A program made the translations under genes and the position numbers. The notes beneath the pieces are model-generated. The model had not been told where the DNA came from and did not search any database. It was given only the letters and a program-made list of their open reading frames with translations. A stretch of DNA of 64,000 nucleotides, taken from contig NZ_JAMKMS010000007.1 in NCBI RefSeq assembly GCF_023634655.1, positions 1-64,000 of the forward strand. Reading direction: 5' to 3'. The stretch comes from Vibrio methylphosphonaticus. Lineage in GTDB: Bacteria > Pseudomonadota > Gammaproteobacteria > Enterobacterales > Vibrionaceae. Below are positions 1-8,712 of this stretch, piece after piece. Every line of letters begins with the position of its first letter. Position 1 is the first letter of the stretch.

Positions 1-59
1 CAGTAGCGCCGATGGTAGTGTGGGGTTTCCCCATGTGAGAGTAGGACATCGCCAGGCTT
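1..59 (+). rRNA. rrf: 5S ribosomal RNA, 3' part (cut by window edge)
   Basis: The first 59 bases match the 3' half of a gammaproteobacterial 5S rRNA: the segment ending in GTAGGACATCGCCAGGCTT, including the GCCAGGC strand of the closing helix. The 5' half, and by inference 23S and 16S, lie left of the window. A tRNA-Asp gene 91 bp downstream is a common distal gene of vibrio rrn operons, so both probably share one transcript. The exact 3' end (57 to 59) is uncertain. Confidence 0.9.
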
Positions 60-150
60 GTTTTCTTGTTTTTAGATTTTAAATAATCTAAAGGCAAAAC
101 TAAATAAAGCGACCAACGCTAAGACTTTATTTAGTAAAAGATACCACTGC

Positions 151-227
151 GGAGTGGTAGTTCAGTTGGTTAGAATACCGGCCTGTCACGCCGGGGGTCG
201 CGGGTTCGAGTCCCGTCCACTCCGCCA
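151..227 (+). tRNA. tRNA-Asp (anticodon GTC)
   Basis: A 77-nt cloverleaf. The acceptor strand GGAGTGG (151-157) pairs with CCACTCC, followed by encoded GCCA. The anticodon stem CCGGC/GCCGG encloses the loop with GTC at 185-187. The T arm contains GGTTCGAGTCC. CCA is encoded. It lies downstream of the 5S gene and directly before a terminator, consistent with an rrn-distal tRNA that is cotranscribed and processed. Confidence 0.97.
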
Positions 228-236
228 TTTATACTA

Positions 237-265
237 AGCCTTAGTCGAAAGACTAGGGCTTTTTT
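237..265 (+). terminator. Intrinsic terminator of the rrn/tRNA-Asp transcript
   Basis: A ten-base stem AGCCTTAGTC / GACTAGGGCT (one G-T wobble) closes a GAAA loop and runs directly into six T residues. It starts 10 bases after the tRNA CCA end, so it should end the rRNA operon. Confidence 0.92.
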
Positions 266-420
266 ACGTCTGAAGAAAATTGTCAGTACTAGAGCGGGCT
301 ACTTACTTTACCTGAGATACCTGAGATACCTGTGCAGGTTCAAGTTTCGCCCATACCTTCATTTTTATTAGAGCGTTAAATTCGCAGGGCGGTTTCGAGA
401 TACTGGGGCTTTTTAAGTTC
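266..420. other. Non-coding spacer between rrn tail and lysC
   Basis: No plausible gene. It contains a 9-bp tandem repeat CCTGAGATA (two full copies plus CCTG, about 311-332) and a T-arm-like string GCAGGTTCAAGT near 334. Near 406-425 there is a second, imperfect copy of the sequence that follows the tRNA terminator (GGGCTTTTTTACGTCTGAAG versus GGGCTTTTTAAGTTCTGAAG). It looks like decayed rrn-trailer DNA, but I cannot fold a tRNA from it. Confidence 0.4.
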
Positions 421-453
421 TGAAGCAAGCTATTATACTAATAGCTTGCTTCA
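421..453. repeat. Perfect 15-bp inverted repeat with 3-nt loop
   Basis: TGAAGCAAGCTATTA, then TAC, then the exact reverse complement. Neither strand has a T-run after the stem, so it is not a standard intrinsic terminator. It lies between the rrn tail and the lysC terminator. Function unknown. Confidence 0.85.
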
Positions 454-467
454 ACATTTGAGCATAT

Positions 468-495
468 AAAAAGCCTAAGCTCTTGGCCTAGGCTT
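468..495 (-). terminator. Intrinsic terminator of lysC
   Basis: On the minus strand, AAGCCTA and its partner TAGGCTT form a stem with extra inner GC pairs, followed by TTTTTATAT. It lies about 30 bases past the lysC stop codon. Confidence 0.85.
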
Positions 496-524
496 ACTGT
501 TTAGTTTACTTAACTATCTGATAA

Positions 525-1874
525 TTATTCAAATAAGTCGATATGTAGTCGTTTAACTGCTTCCTTTGCGACATCTGAGTCAAGCAAGAAACACAAGTTA
601 TGAGGACTAGCACCATAACAGATCATGCGCAGATTAAACTCCTCAAGTGTTCCAAATACCGCTTTAGCGGAACCCTTCTTTTCACTCATTTTATTACCGA
701 TCAATGCGATTAGGCTAAGGTCTTGTTTTACTTCGACGAGACACAGTTCTTCGAGCTCTTGCTTCACATCTAACGGTAGTTCAGGGGCCTTCCCACTGGT
801 GTCTGTTTGATCGAGTGTTAATGAAACGCTCACTTCAGAAGTGGTAATAAGGTCTACCGAGATTTTGTGCTTGGCGAGTATGGTAAATACATCAGCTAAA
901 AAACCGTAGGCTTGGAACATCTTAGGGTTACGTAATGTCACCATGGTTTGGTTATTTCTTAACGCTAACGCCCGAAAAAGTGGCGCACTTTCTACGGTTT
1001 GACGTACCCAAGTTCCGCCTTCTTGCGGGGCTTTCGAAGAGCCCACAAAAACGGGAATTTGATGTCTCAGCGCTGGCAATAATGTCGATGGATGGAGGAT
1101 CTTGGCACCAAAGTTTGCCATTTCAGAAGCTTCACTAAAGCTGATTTCTGGAATAGGACGAGCGTTAGGGGCGATTCTAGGATCAGTAGTATAGATCCCA
1201 GGAACGTCAGTCCAGATCTCTAAGCCGCTTGCTTCGACAGCCTCTGCAATAAGGGCTGCACTATAATCGCTACCGCCACGACCTAATGTTGTGGTTTCAC
1301 CATCCACATCGGCACCAATAAACCCTTGAGTGATGACAACATGTTTCTTACACAAAGGGATGAGGTTTTGCTCTGCAAGCGCTTTGGTTTGTTCTAGATT
1401 TGGTTCGGCTTTTCCATAAGTACTATCGGTTCTTAATACTTGGCGAATATCAAATCTGACCGCATCAATACCACGTTCTACCATTAGCTGAGAAAGAATG
1501 TGTGTAGACATTCTTTCTCCACATGCCACTAAATGGTCAGTCAGTTTGGCAGTGACATCAATACAGGCGACTTCCGATAATGTTGATATCTTTTCAATGA
1601 GTGCGTTAATGCGTGGCTCAATGGAGCTTGTATCCTTGAGTTGACTTAGTATCGCAAAGTGAATGTCTCTTAGTTTTTCGATAAGCGCTAAGCGCTCTTC
1701 ATCACTTTTAACGCCATTGGCCAGTGAAACTAAGATATTCGTCACCCCTGAACATGCGCTGCTAACGACTAGTCTGGTTTCGGGGTTGTTTTCGATGATT
1801 TCAGCACAACGGCTCATGGCTTCGAAGTTGGCGACGCTTGTGCCACCAAATTTAGCTACATTGAATGCGCTCAC
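525..1874 (-). CDS. lysC: Lysine-sensitive aspartokinase III
   Basis: Phosphorylates L-aspartate to 4-phospho-aspartate, the first step to lysine, threonine and methionine, in the cytoplasm. The protein is 449 aa, the same as E. coli LysC. It shows the kinase motif KFGGTS at residues 8-13, a TTTLGRGGSDY block near residue 200, and tandem ACT domains from about 315 to the end (ISVDLITTSEVSVSLTL; IALIGNKMS), which bind lysine for feedback inhibition. The start is GTG, preceded by GGAG at 7-nt spacing. There is no fused homoserine dehydrogenase domain. Expression should be set by the lysine riboswitch upstream (1979-2146); the gene is monocistronic and ends in its own terminator. Confidence 0.97.
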   Translation of the reverse strand: MSAFNVAKFGGTSVANFEAMSRCAEIIENNPETRLVVSSACSGVTNILVSLANGVKSDEERLALIEKLRDIHFAILSQLKDTSSIEPRINALIEKISTLSEVACIDVTAKLTDHLVACGERMSTHILSQLMVERGIDAVRFDIRQVLRTDSTYGKAEPNLEQTKALAEQNLIPLCKKHVVITQGFIGADVDGETTTLGRGGSDYSAALIAEAVEASGLEIWTDVPGIYTTDPRIAPNARPIPEISFSEASEMANFGAKILHPSTLLPALRHQIPVFVGSSKAPQEGGTWVRQTVESAPLFRALALRNNQTMVTLRNPKMFQAYGFLADVFTILAKHKISVDLITTSEVSVSLTLDQTDTSGKAPELPLDVKQELEELCLVEVKQDLSLIALIGNKMSEKKGSAKAVFGTLEEFNLRMICYGASPHNLCFLLDSDVAKEAVKRLHIDLFE

Positions 1875-1978
1875 AGTTTTCTCCAGGATATTCCAATAAG
1901 TAAAATTATAGGGTTAAGACCCAACGTCCGATGTTTGAAGAGAAATAAAGAGTAGAGGCATATGATATGAATCGACCT

Positions 1979-2146
1979 CAGAAGCTCTTCACCAATTTGG
2001 TTTGGTGACAGTTAAAGGGATTCAGCCCAGTTAACCGATAAACTAATCCATCAAATTTAGTTTATCTCGGCACTGCTCCCCATGAGTGTAATGTATTGGA
2101 GTTGAGGCTCCACATTGTCACTTGCCTGGGCAGTGCTCCTCTTCTG
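1979..2146 (-). promoter_or_regulatory. Lysine riboswitch (L box) upstream of lysC
   Basis: On the minus strand the P1 legs CAGAAG (2141-2146) and CTTCTG (1979-1984) enclose the conserved L-box strings. These include AGAGGAGC just inside P1, GGGGAGCAGTGCCGAG, the hairpin GGGCTGAATCCC (2017-2028) and TGTCACC (2004-2010). Their order and spacing match the E. coli lysC leader, in which GGCTGAATCCCC and TTGTCACC also occur. The 100 bases between aptamer and GTG start hold no strong hairpin-plus-T-run, so control may be translational. Some short reading frames cross this region and are not genes. Confidence 0.92.
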
Positions 2147-2161
2147 CTTGATAGCTTGTTT

Positions 2162-2190
2162 ATTCAACGTTTTTGCGATGCAAATGTCAA
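2162..2190 (-). promoter_or_regulatory. Probable sigma-70 promoter of lysC
   Basis: On the minus strand, TTGACA (2185-2190) is followed after 17 bases by TTGAAT (2162-2167). A transcription start some seven bases later falls about 10 bases before the riboswitch P1 helix, which supports the assignment. Confidence 0.65.
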
Positions 2191-2225
2191 TGGACTGAGG
2201 CAATTTAATCAAAATACTACCCCTC

Positions 2226-2242
2226 AAATTTGTTACAAATTT
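2226..2242. promoter_or_regulatory. Perfect dyad in the lysC/aminotransferase divergent promoter region
   Basis: AAATTTGTTACAAATTT is an exact 8-1-8 inverted repeat. It lies 36 bases upstream of the lysC -35 hexamer and 94 bases before the aminotransferase start. The symmetry suggests an operator for a dimeric regulator, which I cannot name. Confidence 0.35.
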
Positions 2243-2335
2243 GTTGATCTGATGCGTATTGTAGAACAAACTAGTTAGACTTAAAGATTCTTTATACCCA
2301 AGTAACTTCATTATTATTAGAAAAAAGGATTTTCG

Positions 2336-3454
2336 ATGACGATTTCGAGCTTTGTACCCCCGCACAGAATACTCATGGGACCTGGGCCTTCAGATATCTA
2401 CCCACAGGTATTACAGGCGCTTAGTCGCCCGACTATTGGCCATTTAGATCCACTGTTCATTGGCATGATGGATGAGTTAAAGGCATTACTTAAGTACGCA
2501 TTTCAGACGGAGAATGAGTTTACGATTGCCGTTTCTGCCCCTGGGAGTGCAGGAATGGAAGCTTGCTTTGTTAACTTAATCGAGCCTGGGGACAAAGTCA
2601 TTGTTTGCCGAAATGGTGTTTTCGGTGATCGTATGAAAGAAAATGTCATTCGTTGCGGTGGCGAAGCGATTGTCGTTGACGATGAATGGGGTAAGCCGGT
2701 TTCCGTTGAAAAAGTGCAGCAAGCTATTTCTGATAACCCAGATGCAGTGTTATTAGCATTTGTGCATGCAGAGACCTCTACTGGAGCGGTAAGCGATGCT
2801 AAGCAGCTAAGTCAGCTTGCGAAGCAAAATGGTATGCTCACGATTGTAGACGCGGTGACATCGCTTGGTGGCGTGCCTCTGCTCGTGGATGAGTGGCAAC
2901 TTGATGCCGTATACTCTGGGAGTCAAAAATGTTTGTCTTGTGTTCCGGGACTATCCCCTGTGACGTTATCGCCCCTCGCGATTGAACGAATTAAAGCACG
3001 TAAAACGCCCGTTCAAAGCTGGTTCTTAGATCAAAGTTTGGTGTTAGGTTATTGGAGTGGAGAAGGTAAGCGTAGTTACCATCATACAGCGCCAGTGAAT
3101 AGTCTTTATGCTTTGCATGAATCACTAGTGTTGTTGAAGAATGAAGGGTTAGAAAATGCATGGCAGCGTCATAAAGATATGCATAGCTTACTCGCCGATG
3201 GGCTAGAAAAATTAGGGCTGACTTTTGTGGTTGAAAAAGAGAGTCGATTACCACAGCTTAACGCAGTGTATTTCCCTGAGGGAATTGATGATGTGGCTGT
3301 GAGGCAGCAATTGCTTGAAGGCTACAACTTGGAAATTGGTGCGGGTTTAGGTGCATTGGCAGGTAAAGCTTGGCGGATCGGTTTAATGGGCTATGCGGCA
3401 AGAAAAGAGAATGTTGCCTTGTGTCTTAAAGCGCTGGAAACCGTGCTTAAATAG
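2336..3454 (+). CDS. Alanine-glyoxylate / serine-pyruvate aminotransferase family protein
   Basis: A PLP-dependent class V aminotransferase, 372 aa. The motif GPGPS (15-19) is typical of the AGXT/PucG group. SGSQKC holds the PLP-binding lysine at about K198. YHHTAPVNSLYALHESL and EIGAGLG...WRIGLMG also resemble human AGT. Known members move amino groups between alanine, serine or ureidoglycine and glyoxylate or pyruvate; the exact substrate here cannot be read from sequence. The start is preceded by AAAAAAGGA. It diverges from lysC and ends in a shared bidirectional terminator. No purine-catabolism genes are nearby, which argues against a PucG role. Confidence 0.88.
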   Translation: MTISSFVPPHRILMGPGPSDIYPQVLQALSRPTIGHLDPLFIGMMDELKALLKYAFQTENEFTIAVSAPGSAGMEACFVNLIEPGDKVIVCRNGVFGDRMKENVIRCGGEAIVVDDEWGKPVSVEKVQQAISDNPDAVLLAFVHAETSTGAVSDAKQLSQLAKQNGMLTIVDAVTSLGGVPLLVDEWQLDAVYSGSQKCLSCVPGLSPVTLSPLAIERIKARKTPVQSWFLDQSLVLGYWSGEGKRSYHHTAPVNSLYALHESLVLLKNEGLENAWQRHKDMHSLLADGLEKLGLTFVVEKESRLPQLNAVYFPEGIDDVAVRQQLLEGYNLEIGAGLGALAGKAWRIGLMGYAARKENVALCLKALETVLK

Positions 3455-3465
3455 TTGATGATATT

Positions 3466-3499
3466 AAAAAGACCGAAAACGTTAGCTTTCGGTCTTTTT
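3466..3499. terminator. Bidirectional terminator between aminotransferase gene and valS
   Basis: AAAAAGACCGAAA pairs with TTTCGGTCTTTTT around an eight-base loop. The A-run on one side and T-run on the other allow termination of both converging transcripts. Confidence 0.92.
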
Positions 3500-3547
3500 A
3501 TTCAAACAACAAACTCAGATAAACAATATCGGTTTAATCGTGAGCCG

Positions 3548-6421
3548 TTATAGAGATGCAATCGTCTGTTTTTGCTCTTCAAGTTTAATTAACGTTTCTT
3601 TGTAGCCATCAAGCTTTTCACGTTCTTTTGCAATAACCGCTTCAGGTGCTTTGGCAACAAAACCTTCATTGCTTAGCTTCCCTTCAGTACGCTTAATTTC
3701 ACCTTGAATCTTAGCCATTTCTTTATCGAGACGAGCAAGTTCTGCGTCTTTATCGATAAGCCCAGCCATCGGAATCATTAGTTCAGACTTACCAACAAGC
3801 TTGGTCGCACACGCTGGTGTGGCTTCGTTGTCAGCAAGAACTTTAATATCATCAAGTTTAGCAAGTGCATTAAGAACGATCTTATTCGCTTCAATACGAG
3901 CTGCATCTTTCTCATCAGCGACTTTAACCATCACTTCTAGGCCTTTGCTCGGTGCAATGTCATATTCAGCACGCAAGTTACGGATTGCCGTAATGAAAGT
4001 TTTAACCCACTCGATGTCATCAACGATCTCAGCATTGAAGTTATCTTCATTAAACTGAGGTAGCGCTTGAGTCATGATGGTCTCGCCTTCAACACCGTCT
4101 ACTAGCGGCTTAACACTTTGCCAGATAGATTCAGTGATATAAGGAAGAACCGGGTGTGCAAGACGTAGCGTCTTCTCAAGAACCGTGATAAGCGTGTAAC
4201 GCGTTGCTTGTTGCTGAGCTTCGCTACCTTTCCAAAGAACAGGTTTAGTTAGCTCTAGGTACCAGTCACAGAATTGGTTCCAGATGAACTCGTAAAGCGT
4301 GTTTGCTGCCATGTCTAGACGGTAGTTGTCTAGGTGAGCATTAAACTCTTTCGCTGCAACTTCAAACTGAGATTCAATCCACTTGTCTGCTAGAGAGAAC
4401 TCCATGTTGGCACGGTCTTCTACAGACAGTGACATGCCACAGTCGTGCTCTTCTGTGTTCATCAGTACGTAACGGCTTGCGTTCCATAGCTTGTTACAGA
4501 AGTTACGGTAACCTTCAAGACGCTTCATATCCCAGTTGATGTCACGGCCAGTTGAAGCCATAGCAGCAAGCGTGAAACGCAGTGCGTCAGTACCGTAAGG
4601 TTCGATACCGTTTTCGAAAGTTTTGCGCGTTGCTTTTTCGATCTTAGCAGCCAGTTTAGGTTGCATCATGTTGCCACAACGCTTCTCCACTAGCTCTTCG
4701 AGGCCGATGCCGTCAATCATGTCGATTGGGTCAAGTACGTTACCTTTCGACTTAGACATCTTGTCGCCGTTTTCATCACGGATAAGACCCGTCATGTAAA
4801 CCGTTTTGAAAGGGACTTGAGCTTTGCCATCTTCGTCTTTCACGAAGTGCATGGTCATCATGATCATACGAGCAACCCAGAAGAAGATAATATCAAAACC
4901 AGATACTAATACTTCAGATGGGTGGAATGTTTTCAGTGCTTCAGTATCTTCAGGCCAGCCTTGTGTGCCGAACGTCCAAAGCGCAGAAGAGAACCAGGTA
5001 TCTAGAACGTCGTTGTCTTGCTTAAGGACAATAACAGGCGCTAGGTTGTTCTTTTCACGAACTTCTTCTTCAGTGCGACCGACGTAAACTTTACCATCGT
5101 TGTCGTACCATGCTGGGATACGGTGGCCCCACCAAAGTTGACGAGAGATACACCAGTCTTGCACGTCACGCATCCACGCGAAGTACATGTTTTCGTACTG
5201 CTTAGGTACGAATTGGATTTGACCATCTTCAACGGCTTTAACTGCAGGTTCTGCTAGAGGTGCTGTGCGCACGTACCATTGGTCAGTCAGCATTGGTTCG
5301 ATAACTACGCCACCACGGTCGCCGTAAGGAACCGTTAGGTCGTGATCTTTGATCTCTTCAAGAAGACCAAGCTCTTTGAATTCAGCAACGATAGCTTTAC
5401 GTGCAGCAAAACGCTCCATGCCTTGGTACTTAGCAGGGATGTCCGTTGAGTAAACATCGCTTTCTTCGCCGTTTGTTGTGAAGACTTCAGCAGCATCACG
5501 GATATCAGCGTTGAACGTTAGGATGTTGATCATTGGTAGGTTGTTGCGCTTACCCACTTCGTAATCGTTAAAGTCATGAGCTGGTGTGACTTTCACACAA
5601 CCCGTGCCTTTTTCCATGTCTGCGTGCTCGTCGCCTACGATAGGGATAAGACGGTTTACAACTGGAAGTAGGATGTCTTTACCGATAAGATCTTTGTAAC
5701 GAGGATCTTCTGGGTTAACAGCAACACCAGTATCGCCAAGCATGGTTTCTGGACGAGTCGTCGCAACAACGATGTAGTCTTTACCATCAGCCGTTTTAAC
5801 ACCGTTTGCTAGCGGGTAGCGGAAGTGCCACATGAAGCCTTTTTTGTCTTTGTTTTCAACTTCAAGATCTGAGATTGCAGTGTGCAGTTTAGGATCCCAG
5901 TTGACTAGACGCTTACCACGGTAGATTAGGTCTTCTTCGTATAGACGAACAAACACTTCTTGAGTCGCAGCCGATAGGCCGTCATCCATAGTGAATCGTT
6001 CACGATCCCAGTCTACAGATGCACCAAGACGACGAAGTTGTTGAGTGATCGTGCCGCCAGATTCGGCTTTCCATTCCCAAATTTTGTCGATGAAAGCTTC
6101 ACGACCGTAGTCGTGTTTTGTTTTGCCTTCTTCTGCCGCAATTTTACGCTCTACAACCATTTGTGTAGCGATGCCTGCGTGGTCAGTACCCACCTGCCAT
6201 AGCGTATTTTTACCTTTCATACGCTGAGCACGGATAAGTGTATCCATGATTGTATCTTGGAAGGCATGGCCCATGTGTAGGCTACCAGTGACGTTCGGTG
6301 GCGGGATCATGATGCTGTAAGCTTCTTTTGAAGTGTCACCGTGTGGCTTGAAGTAGCCTTTCTCTTCCCAAGCTTTATACAAAGCTTGTTCGATTGATGT
6401 TGGGTTATATGTCTTTTCCAT
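3548..6421 (-). CDS. valS: Valyl-tRNA synthetase
   Basis: Class I synthetase that charges tRNA-Val and edits threonine mischarging. It has 957 aa (E. coli 951). The HIGH-type motif HMGH is at residues 49-52 within [13 protein letters not shown], and KMSKS is around 555-560 in [17 protein letters not shown]1 editing domain lies between them, and a C-terminal coiled coil covers the last 65 residues. I chose the ATG at 6421 because the protein then begins MEKTYNP as in E. coli; an in-frame TTG at 6469 would add 16 residues, but its AAGG lies too close. It is the last gene of pepA-holC-valS. Confidence 0.97.
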   Translation of the reverse strand: MEKTYNPTSIEQALYKAWEEKGYFKPHGDTSKEAYSIMIPPPNVTGSLHMGHAFQDTIMDTLIRAQRMKGKNTLWQVGTDHAGIATQMVVERKIAAEEGKTKHDYGREAFIDKIWEWKAESGGTITQQLRRLGASVDWDRERFTMDDGLSAATQEVFVRLYEEDLIYRGKRLVNWDPKLHTAISDLEVENKDKKGFMWHFRYPLANGVKTADGKDYIVVATTRPETMLGDTGVAVNPEDPRYKDLIGKDILLPVVNRLIPIVGDEHADMEKGTGCVKVTPAHDFNDYEVGKRNNLPMINILTFNADIRDAAEVFTTNGEESDVYSTDIPAKYQGMERFAARKAIVAEFKELGLLEEIKDHDLTVPYGDRGGVVIEPMLTDQWYVRTAPLAEPAVKAVEDGQIQFVPKQYENMYFAWMRDVQDWCISRQLWWGHRIPAWYDNDGKVYVGRTEEEVREKNNLAPVIVLKQDNDVLDTWFSSALWTFGTQGWPEDTEALKTFHPSEVLVSGFDIIFFWVARMIMMTMHFVKDEDGKAQVPFKTVYMTGLIRDENGDKMSKSKGNVLDPIDMIDGIGLEELVEKRCGNMMQPKLAAKIEKATRKTFENGIEPYGTDALRFTLAAMASTGRDINWDMKRLEGYRNFCNKLWNASRYVLMNTEEHDCGMSLSVEDRANMEFSLADKWIESQFEVAAKEFNAHLDNYRLDMAANTLYEFIWNQFCDWYLELTKPVLWKGSEAQQQATRYTLITVLEKTLRLAHPVLPYITESIWQSVKPLVDGVEGETIMTQALPQFNEDNFNAEIVDDIEWVKTFITAIRNLRAEYDIAPSKGLEVMVKVADEKDAARIEANKIVLNALAKLDDIKVLADNEATPACATKLVGKSELMIPMAGLIDKDAELARLDKEMAKIQGEIKRTEGKLSNEGFVAKAPEAVIAKEREKLDGYKETLIKLEEQKQTIASL

Positions 6422-6518
6422 AGCGTTCTGGATACTTAACTTATTAATACTGTGAAAGAAATCTGTCAAACCTTATAATTAAGCGTGATCATCGCTTACC
6501 TATAAGGATTGACCGTGA

Positions 6519-6974
6519 TTAGGATTCAGTGTGCTGAATCTTGATGGTCTGTAGCTGGTAGCCTGCTTGACGGTAAATTTTATACCTTTCTCGAGCAAGT
6601 TGCTTAGCTTTTTCTTCGCAAGGCACGAAGTCTACCACTTGAGCGAATGTCTGGGCAAAGGTTGCGTGCGTCTCGGCAACATTTATCACCAACTGACGAT
6701 TCCAACTTGGCTTTAAACCATCAAATCCAATCTCGACAGGGGTGCCATTTTTAGGCCCCTCACCAACTAAATTGTGAGCGATAAACGCGGCTGCATCAAC
6801 TTGCCAAAAGTATTCGGCCCAAGCTTCTGCGGAGACTCGGTCGGTGGCATTGAGATAGATCTTGGCACCTTGGCCAGTAAAGTGTCGGCAAAGATAGTGA
6901 ACATAAGCAAAAAAGCCTGGCTGTGTATTTTCCAAGCTTTCTTCTTCAACGATATAAAATGTTGCAGTTTGCAT
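6519..6974 (-). CDS. holC: DNA polymerase III chi subunit
   Basis: HolC (151 aa; E. coli 147) belongs to the clamp-loader complex and links it through psi to single-strand-binding protein. The fold is recognisable from the start MQTATFYIVEEE, the central HNLVGEGPKNGTPVEIG and RQLVINVAET, and the end ARERYKIYRQAGYQL. AGG precedes the ATG by six bases. A terminator-like hairpin ends only about 10 bases upstream of this start, so the gene depends on readthrough from pepA or on a promoter inside pepA. valS follows after 97 bp. Confidence 0.95.
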   Translation of the reverse strand: MQTATFYIVEEESLENTQPGFFAYVHYLCRHFTGQGAKIYLNATDRVSAEAWAEYFWQVDAAAFIAHNLVGEGPKNGTPVEIGFDGLKPSWNRQLVINVAETHATFAQTFAQVVDFVPCEEKAKQLARERYKIYRQAGYQLQTIKIQHTES

Positions 6975-6983
6975 AGCTACCTA

Positions 6984-7014
6984 AAAAGTAAAAGGGCCGT
7001 TAGGCCCTTTTTTT
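6984..7014 (-). terminator. Intrinsic terminator between pepA and holC
   Basis: AAAGGGCC and GGCCCTTT form a GC-rich eight-base stem (6991-7010). On the minus strand it is followed by TTACTTTTT. It overlaps the region of the pepA stop codon and ends just before the holC ribosome binding site, so it may act as a partial attenuator inside the operon. Confidence 0.75.
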
Positions 7015-8521
7015 ATTCTTCAGTTTCGTGGCCACTTCGATTTAGTAAGAATTGGACAAGTAGGGAGACAGGACGACCTGTTGACCCTTTAGCTTTACCC
7101 GATTTCCAAGCTGTGCCTGCAATATCTAAGTGTGCCCAATGATACTTCTTCGTAAAGCGAGATAAGAAACAACCTGCGGTAATTGTGCCACCAGGACGGC
7201 CGCCAATATTCGCCATATCAGCGAATGGGCTACTTAGTTGTTCTTGGTACTCATCGGCCATTGGTAGGCGCCAAGCGCGATCGCCGGCTTGCTCTGAAGC
7301 GTTAACCAGCTCATGAGATAGCGGGTTATGGTTAGAAAGGACACCACTAATGTGATGACCTAGAGCGATAACACATGCACCAGTTAGTGTAGCAACATCG
7401 ACGACACATTCAGGCTCAAAACGCTCGACGTAAGTGAGGGCATCACAAAGCACTAAGCGACCTTCTGCGTCGGTATTAAGCACTTCTACTGTTTGGCCTG
7501 ACATCGTTGTTAGAATGTCACCAGGGCGATAAGCGTTACTGCCAGGCATGTTTTCACAGCCCGCAAGAATACCAATAACATTGATCGGTAGGTTCAACTT
7601 TGCCAAGGCTTTCATGGTACCCATCACGGACGCGGCACCACACATGTCATACTTCATTTCATCCATGCCTTCACCTGGCTTGAGTGAAATACCGCCTGAA
7701 TCGAACGTTAAGCCTTTACCAATAAGTACAATCGGTTTCGCATCGGAATCTGGGTTGCCTTTGTATGCCATGATAGACATCAGGGATTCATTTTTAGAAC
7801 CGCGTCCAACCGCTAGATAAGAGGTCATACCTAGCTTTTCCATCTCTTGCTCACCAATGATCTTGGTGGTCACGGTCTCGTAATCGTCAGCAAGACGACG
7901 AGCCTGAGACGCTAAGTAGGCAGGGTTTGCGATGTTCGGTGGCATGTTACCTAGGTCTTTCGACGTTTTCACACCTGATGCAATGGCAAGACCGTGAGAA
8001 ATAGCCTTTTCACCAAGGTTTAACTCACGGCGTGTCGGCACGTTAAACACCAGTTTACGCAACGGGCGACGCGTTTCTGGTTTGTTGCTCTTGAATTGAT
8101 CAAACGTGTAAAGACCATCTTTTGTCGCTTCAACCGCTTGACGCACTTTCCAGTACGTATCGCGACCTTTAACGTGCAGTTCTGTCAGGAAGCAGACGGC
8201 TTCCATAGAACCAGTTTCATTTAAAGTACTGATGGTTTTTTGGATAATCTCTTTGTATTGACGCTCACCCAGCTCACGTTCTTTGCCACAACCCACCAGA
8301 AGAACACGCTCAGAAAGCACGCCAGGTACTTGATGCAACAGTAGCATTTGCCCTGGTTTACCTTCTAGGTCACCACGGCGTAGCAAAGAGCTAATATAGC
8401 CATCACTGATTTTATCGAGTTGCTCTGCAACCGGAGAGAGACGACGTGGCTCAAATACGCCGACGACAATGCATGCACTGCGTTGCTTCTCTGGGCTGCC
8501 ACTTTTAACACTAAACTCCAT
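7013..8521 (-). CDS. pepA: Leucyl aminopeptidase (aminopeptidase A)
   Basis: M17 dimetal aminopeptidase, 502 aa (E. coli 503), which releases N-terminal residues. E. coli PepA also binds DNA for Xer recombination at ColE1 cer and regulates carAB. Metal and catalytic residues are in place: K269, D274 (LTFDSGG), K281, D292, and D351, E353 and R355 in NTDAEGRL. The N-terminal DNA-binding domain spans roughly residues 1-165. It is first in pepA-holC-valS and diverges from lptF, the same arrangement as in E. coli. Confidence 0.97.
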   Translation of the reverse strand: MEFSVKSGSPEKQRSACIVVGVFEPRRLSPVAEQLDKISDGYISSLLRRGDLEGKPGQMLLLHQVPGVLSERVLLVGCGKERELGERQYKEIIQKTISTLNETGSMEAVCFLTELHVKGRDTYWKVRQAVEATKDGLYTFDQFKSNKPETRRPLRKLVFNVPTRRELNLGEKAISHGLAIASGVKTSKDLGNMPPNIANPAYLASQARRLADDYETVTTKIIGEQEMEKLGMTSYLAVGRGSKNESLMSIMAYKGNPDSDAKPIVLIGKGLTFDSGGISLKPGEGMDEMKYDMCGAASVMGTMKALAKLNLPINVIGILAGCENMPGSNAYRPGDILTTMSGQTVEVLNTDAEGRLVLCDALTYVERFEPECVVDVATLTGACVIALGHHISGVLSNHNPLSHELVNASEQAGDRAWRLPMADEYQEQLSSPFADMANIGGRPGGTITAGCFLSRFTKKYHWAHLDIAGTAWKSGKAKGSTGRPVSLLVQFLLNRSGHETEE

Positions 8522-8562
8522 GCGTACTCCTACATCCTAAAGACAAATAGAACTAAATGTTG

Positions 8563-8576
8563 GATAATCAATTATC
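8563..8576. promoter_or_regulatory. Dyad in the pepA/lptF divergent promoter region
   Basis: GATAATCAATTATC is a 6-2-6 inverted repeat. It resembles a Fur-type half-site pair but has two central bases instead of one, so the regulator is unknown. A TATAAT at 8607-8612 could serve lptF. Confidence 0.25.
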
Positions 8577-8712
8577 AAAGTTTGAATCATAGTCGTTAGT
8601 TCGGCCTATAATTGTAAGATAAAAAGTGATCCAAAAAGTAAAAAATAAAAGGTTTATCCGAAAACTATAGCGATTCAACCAAAAAAACAAGTTTTGTATA
8701 GGTGTTTTCACT

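Noticed and set aside
330..350. tRNA-like T arm after tRNA-Asp
   Set aside because: The stem bases around GTTCAAGT do not pair, and no acceptor or anticodon arm can be placed.
2057..2365. 102-codon open frame on the minus strand
   Set aside because: It covers the lysine riboswitch and the lysC promoter, runs into the aminotransferase start region, and the translation has no family features.
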